Assembly: GCA_903821805.1 (NCBI GenBank)
Contig: CAIJNA010000080.1
Span: forward strand, 1-16,965
DNA length: 16,965 bases
Source of the DNA: an uncultured Campylobacterota bacterium
GTDB taxonomy: Bacteria > Campylobacterota > Campylobacteria > Campylobacterales > Arcobacteraceae
Direction of reading: 5' to 3'
The position numbers and the translations under genes were made by a program. The notes under the pieces are model-generated. The model had not been told where the DNA came from, searched no databases, and was given only the letters and a program-made list of their open reading frames with translations. Below are positions 14,928 through 16,965 of this stretch, piece by piece. The first letter of the stretch is position 1, and the number at the start of each line of letters is the position of its first letter.

Positions 14928-16100
14928 ATGGAAGTAACTACAGCTTATGTGATTAACACACTTTATGTTCTTTTTTCATTTGTGTTAATTATTTTTATGG
15001 TTCCAGGTTTCGCTATGCTTGAAGCAGGGATTGTAAGAACAAAAAACGTAACAGCAGTTTTAACTATGAACACAATGATTTATGCTTTTGCATCAACAGG
15101 ATTTGTTCTGGTTGGCTACAATATTGCTTTTGGAGAACTTGCTAATTCCAATATGAGTAAATGGGCAGCATTACTTTTTCAAATGGCATTCGTTGGTAAA
15201 ATTGTAAATATTATGAGTGGCGGTGTTAGCGAAAGAGCTAAAATCGTTCCACTTACATTTTTTACAATAATTATGGCGAGCTTTATTTATCCACTTATTG
15301 TAAACTGGACTTGGGGAGCAGATATGCTAAAAGATACTATTTTAGATCTTAAAATGTATGATTTAGCTGGAAGTACAGTTATACATTCAGCTGGTGGATG
15401 GGCATTATTGGCTGCTATTTTGGTTATCGGCGCTAGAAAAGGAAGATATTCAAAAGAAGGAAATGTTAGAGTGATACCAGCTTCAAATATTCCACTTGTA
15501 ACTTTGGGGGCATTTTTGCTTTGGATAGGTTGGTTTGGATTTAATGGTGGAAGTGTTGGAAGTATTACTTCAAAAGAAGCAGCAGATGCTGTTGCTTTAA
15601 CTATTTTAAACACAAACTCATCAGGTTTAGCCGGAGCTATAGTAGCTGGTGGGATAATGCTTTTAAAATATAAAAAACTTGATATTACAATGATTTTGAA
15701 TGGCGCTTTAGGTGGTCTTGTTGCAATAACAGCAGCACCAGATCTTTACAATATCTATCAACCATTTATTATCGGTGCAATCGGTGGAGCTTTAGTAGTA
15801 TTTGCTGTTCCATTTTTTGATAAGTTCAAGCTTGATGATCCAGTTGGAGCTTTATCAGTACATCTTGCGAATGGAATTTGGGGAACTTTAGCTGTTGGAA
15901 TTTTTACAGAAAAACTTTTCATGGACCAATTAAAAGGTGTTGTAGTGATAGGTGTTTTTGCTTTTGTAAGTAGTTATGCGATACTATTTGTGCTAAATAA
16001 AATCATCCCTTTAAGAGCTAAAAATGATGAAGAGATGGAAGGTCTTGATGTTAATGAATGTGGTGTTGAAGCTTATCCAGAGTTCAAACGAGCATTCTAA
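14928..16100 (+). CDS. amtB: Ammonium transporter Amt
   Basis: Inner-membrane channel of the Amt/Rh family for uptake of ammonium at low external concentration. The 390 residues carry about eleven hydrophobic segments. Conserved features are Asp145 (YDLAGSTVIH), the pore twin histidines His153 and His312 (LSVHLANGIWG), GWFGFNGGS (201-209) and the cytoplasmic tail GLDVNECGVEAYPEF (372-386), where PII binding is expected. The segment around 85-104 (FQMAFVGKIVNIMSGGVSER) replaces the usual FQxxFA...GAxAER with small differences. The N-terminus starts directly in the first helix, so no long cleaved signal peptide is apparent. It is followed after 30 bases by the PII gene, the classic amtB-glnK pairing. 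Confidence 0.96.
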   Translation: MEVTTAYVINTLYVLFSFVLIIFMVPGFAMLEAGIVRTKNVTAVLTMNTMIYAFASTGFVLVGYNIAFGELANSNMSKWAALLFQMAFVGKIVNIMSGGVSERAKIVPLTFFTIIMASFIYPLIVNWTWGADMLKDTILDLKMYDLAGSTVIHSAGGWALLAAILVIGARKGRYSKEGNVRVIPASNIPLVTLGAFLLWIGWFGFNGGSVGSITSKEAADAVALTILNTNSSGLAGAIVAGGIMLLKYKKLDITMILNGALGGLVAITAAPDLYNIYQPFIIGAIGGALVVFAVPFFDKFKLDDPVGALSVHLANGIWGTLAVGIFTEKLFMDQLKGVVVIGVFAFVSSYAILFVLNKIIPLRAKNDEEMEGLDVNECGVEAYPEFKRAF

Positions 16101-16112
16101 AATAAAATATAA

Positions 16113-16469
<357 letters not shown>

Positions 16470-16524
16470 TTTTTATAAGCAGATAAGTAACGTAAAAGCT
16501 AAAAATAAAAGTGATTGGACAAAT

Positions 16525-16779
16525 TTGAAAATATTTTTAGCTTTACTTTTTTCTTTTCTACTTCATTGTGTTGTACTTTTACTTTTGATGCAGCAAGAAG
16601 AATCAGAGAAGCCACAAGTTGTCAACAAAGAAAACACAAAAGTTAAACTAGTTAGCCTGTTACATGCCGAAAAACAACAGTTAATTAAACAACCAGAAAT
16701 ACTACCTCTAAAAAAATCAGAATCACTAACAGTTTTGCTGGTTATAACGACTGGCGTTTACCAAAAAAAGAGGAGTTGA
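16525..16779 (+). pseudogene. TonB-like N-terminus, truncated or frameshifted
   Basis: An 84-codon frame starting with TTG; no ATG or GTG is in frame upstream, and the ribosome site is weak. The N-terminus is one membrane anchor (residues 3-22) with the S-x3-H pattern (Ser10, His14) that TonB uses to contact ExbB, followed by a lysine/glutamate/proline-containing linker (EKPQVVNKENTKVKLVSL). This is how TonB proteins of Campylobacterota begin, but TonB is normally over 200 residues with a C-terminal receptor-binding domain. The last ~15 residues lie over sequence whose other frame encodes a DUF1566 fragment, so the frame has probably run into a junction or a 1-base deletion near 16720-16735. 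It could alternatively be a membrane-anchored DUF1566 protein with a frameshift. Confidence 0.55.
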
Positions 16780-16965
16780 TGACATTGGTGTTTTGTTCCG
16801 ACGAAAAATATGACTTAGATGGTTCTTGTAAAAATATGACAGATGTTACTAGCCCAACTATCATCACAACGTATTTTCCTACTACGCTAAGTAAAAAGTA
16901 TTGGTCTTCGTCGCCCTATGCTAACGATAGTAGCTATGTGTGGGGTGTCGATTTCTACGACAGCT
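16689..16965 (+). pseudogene. DUF1566 (Lcl C-terminal-like) domain fragment, no start, cut by edge
   Basis: A frame open from 16689 to the right edge but without a plausible start codon. From 16731 it reads SFAGYNDWRLPKKEELMTLV and further on KYWSSSPYANDSSYVWGVDFYDS, the signature pattern of DUF1566 domains (FAGYNDWRLP...YWSSSPYA). It is one base out of register with the TonB-like frame. Restoring one base near 16728 would join SESLT to SFAGYNDW, itself a common DUF1566 pattern (C-x-SL-x-FAGYNDW), so a single indel is one explanation; a recombination junction is another. By eye, base composition is richer in G and C and in C-ending codons than the neighbours. DUF1566 proteins are often surface or secreted C-type-lectin-like proteins, some of them hypervariable. 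Confidence 0.6.

Overview
The window looks like chromosome from a low-GC member of the Campylobacterota (Epsilonproteobacteria), plausibly a Sulfurimonas- or Arcobacter-like organism; the genus cannot be fixed from the sequence alone. The evidence is the AT-rich codon use, extended -10 promoters (TGGTATAAT) mostly without a -35 box, a tmRNA whose tag resembles Campylobacter tags, and a carboxy(nor)spermidine route to polyamines. Most of it is housekeeping or metabolic sequence. The accessory-looking parts are a poly-N-acetylglucosamine locus, a degenerate NtrB/NtrC-like gene pair, and a damaged TonB/DUF1566 region at the right edge.

Layout. (1) 1-4220, minus strand: a compact unit queD-queE-aguA-aguB-fabG-acpP, combining queuosine precursor synthesis, putrescine synthesis from agmatine and fatty acid synthesis; acpP runs off the left edge and also has its own promoter. 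(2) 4345-8163, plus strand: pgaB-pgaC-pgaD, for making and partly de-N-acetylating PNAG exopolysaccharide, with no pgaA porin here, ended by tandem terminator-like hairpins. (3) 8355-8807: a YaiI/UPF0178 protein. (4) 8849-9223, minus: ssrA (tmRNA), divergent from (5) 9306-10508, a carboxyspermidine/carboxynorspermidine dehydrogenase. (6) 10525-12213, minus: ilvD. (7) 12371-12552: tRNA-Leu(UAA) and tRNA-Ser(UGA) behind a full-consensus promoter. (8) 12683-13252: mobA. (9) 13377-14803: two tightly coupled genes for a shrunken sigma-54-activator-like protein with a Fis-type helix-turn-helix and a PAS protein with a kinase-like tail. (10) 14928-16469: amtB and a PII gene (glnK/glnB type). (11) 16525-16965: a TonB-like N-terminus and, in another frame, a DUF1566 fragment cut by the right edge.

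Functional links. AguA, AguB and the dehydrogenase supply three steps of the arginine/agmatine route to putrescine and then spermidine (or norspermidine); the arginine decarboxylase and the carboxy(nor)spermidine decarboxylase are not in the window. AmtB and PII form the standard ammonium uptake and nitrogen-sensing pair. The regulator-like genes just upstream on the same strand look like a reduced NtrB/NtrC derivative and are the best candidate for an undescribed system, although their link to nitrogen rests on position and family resemblance only.
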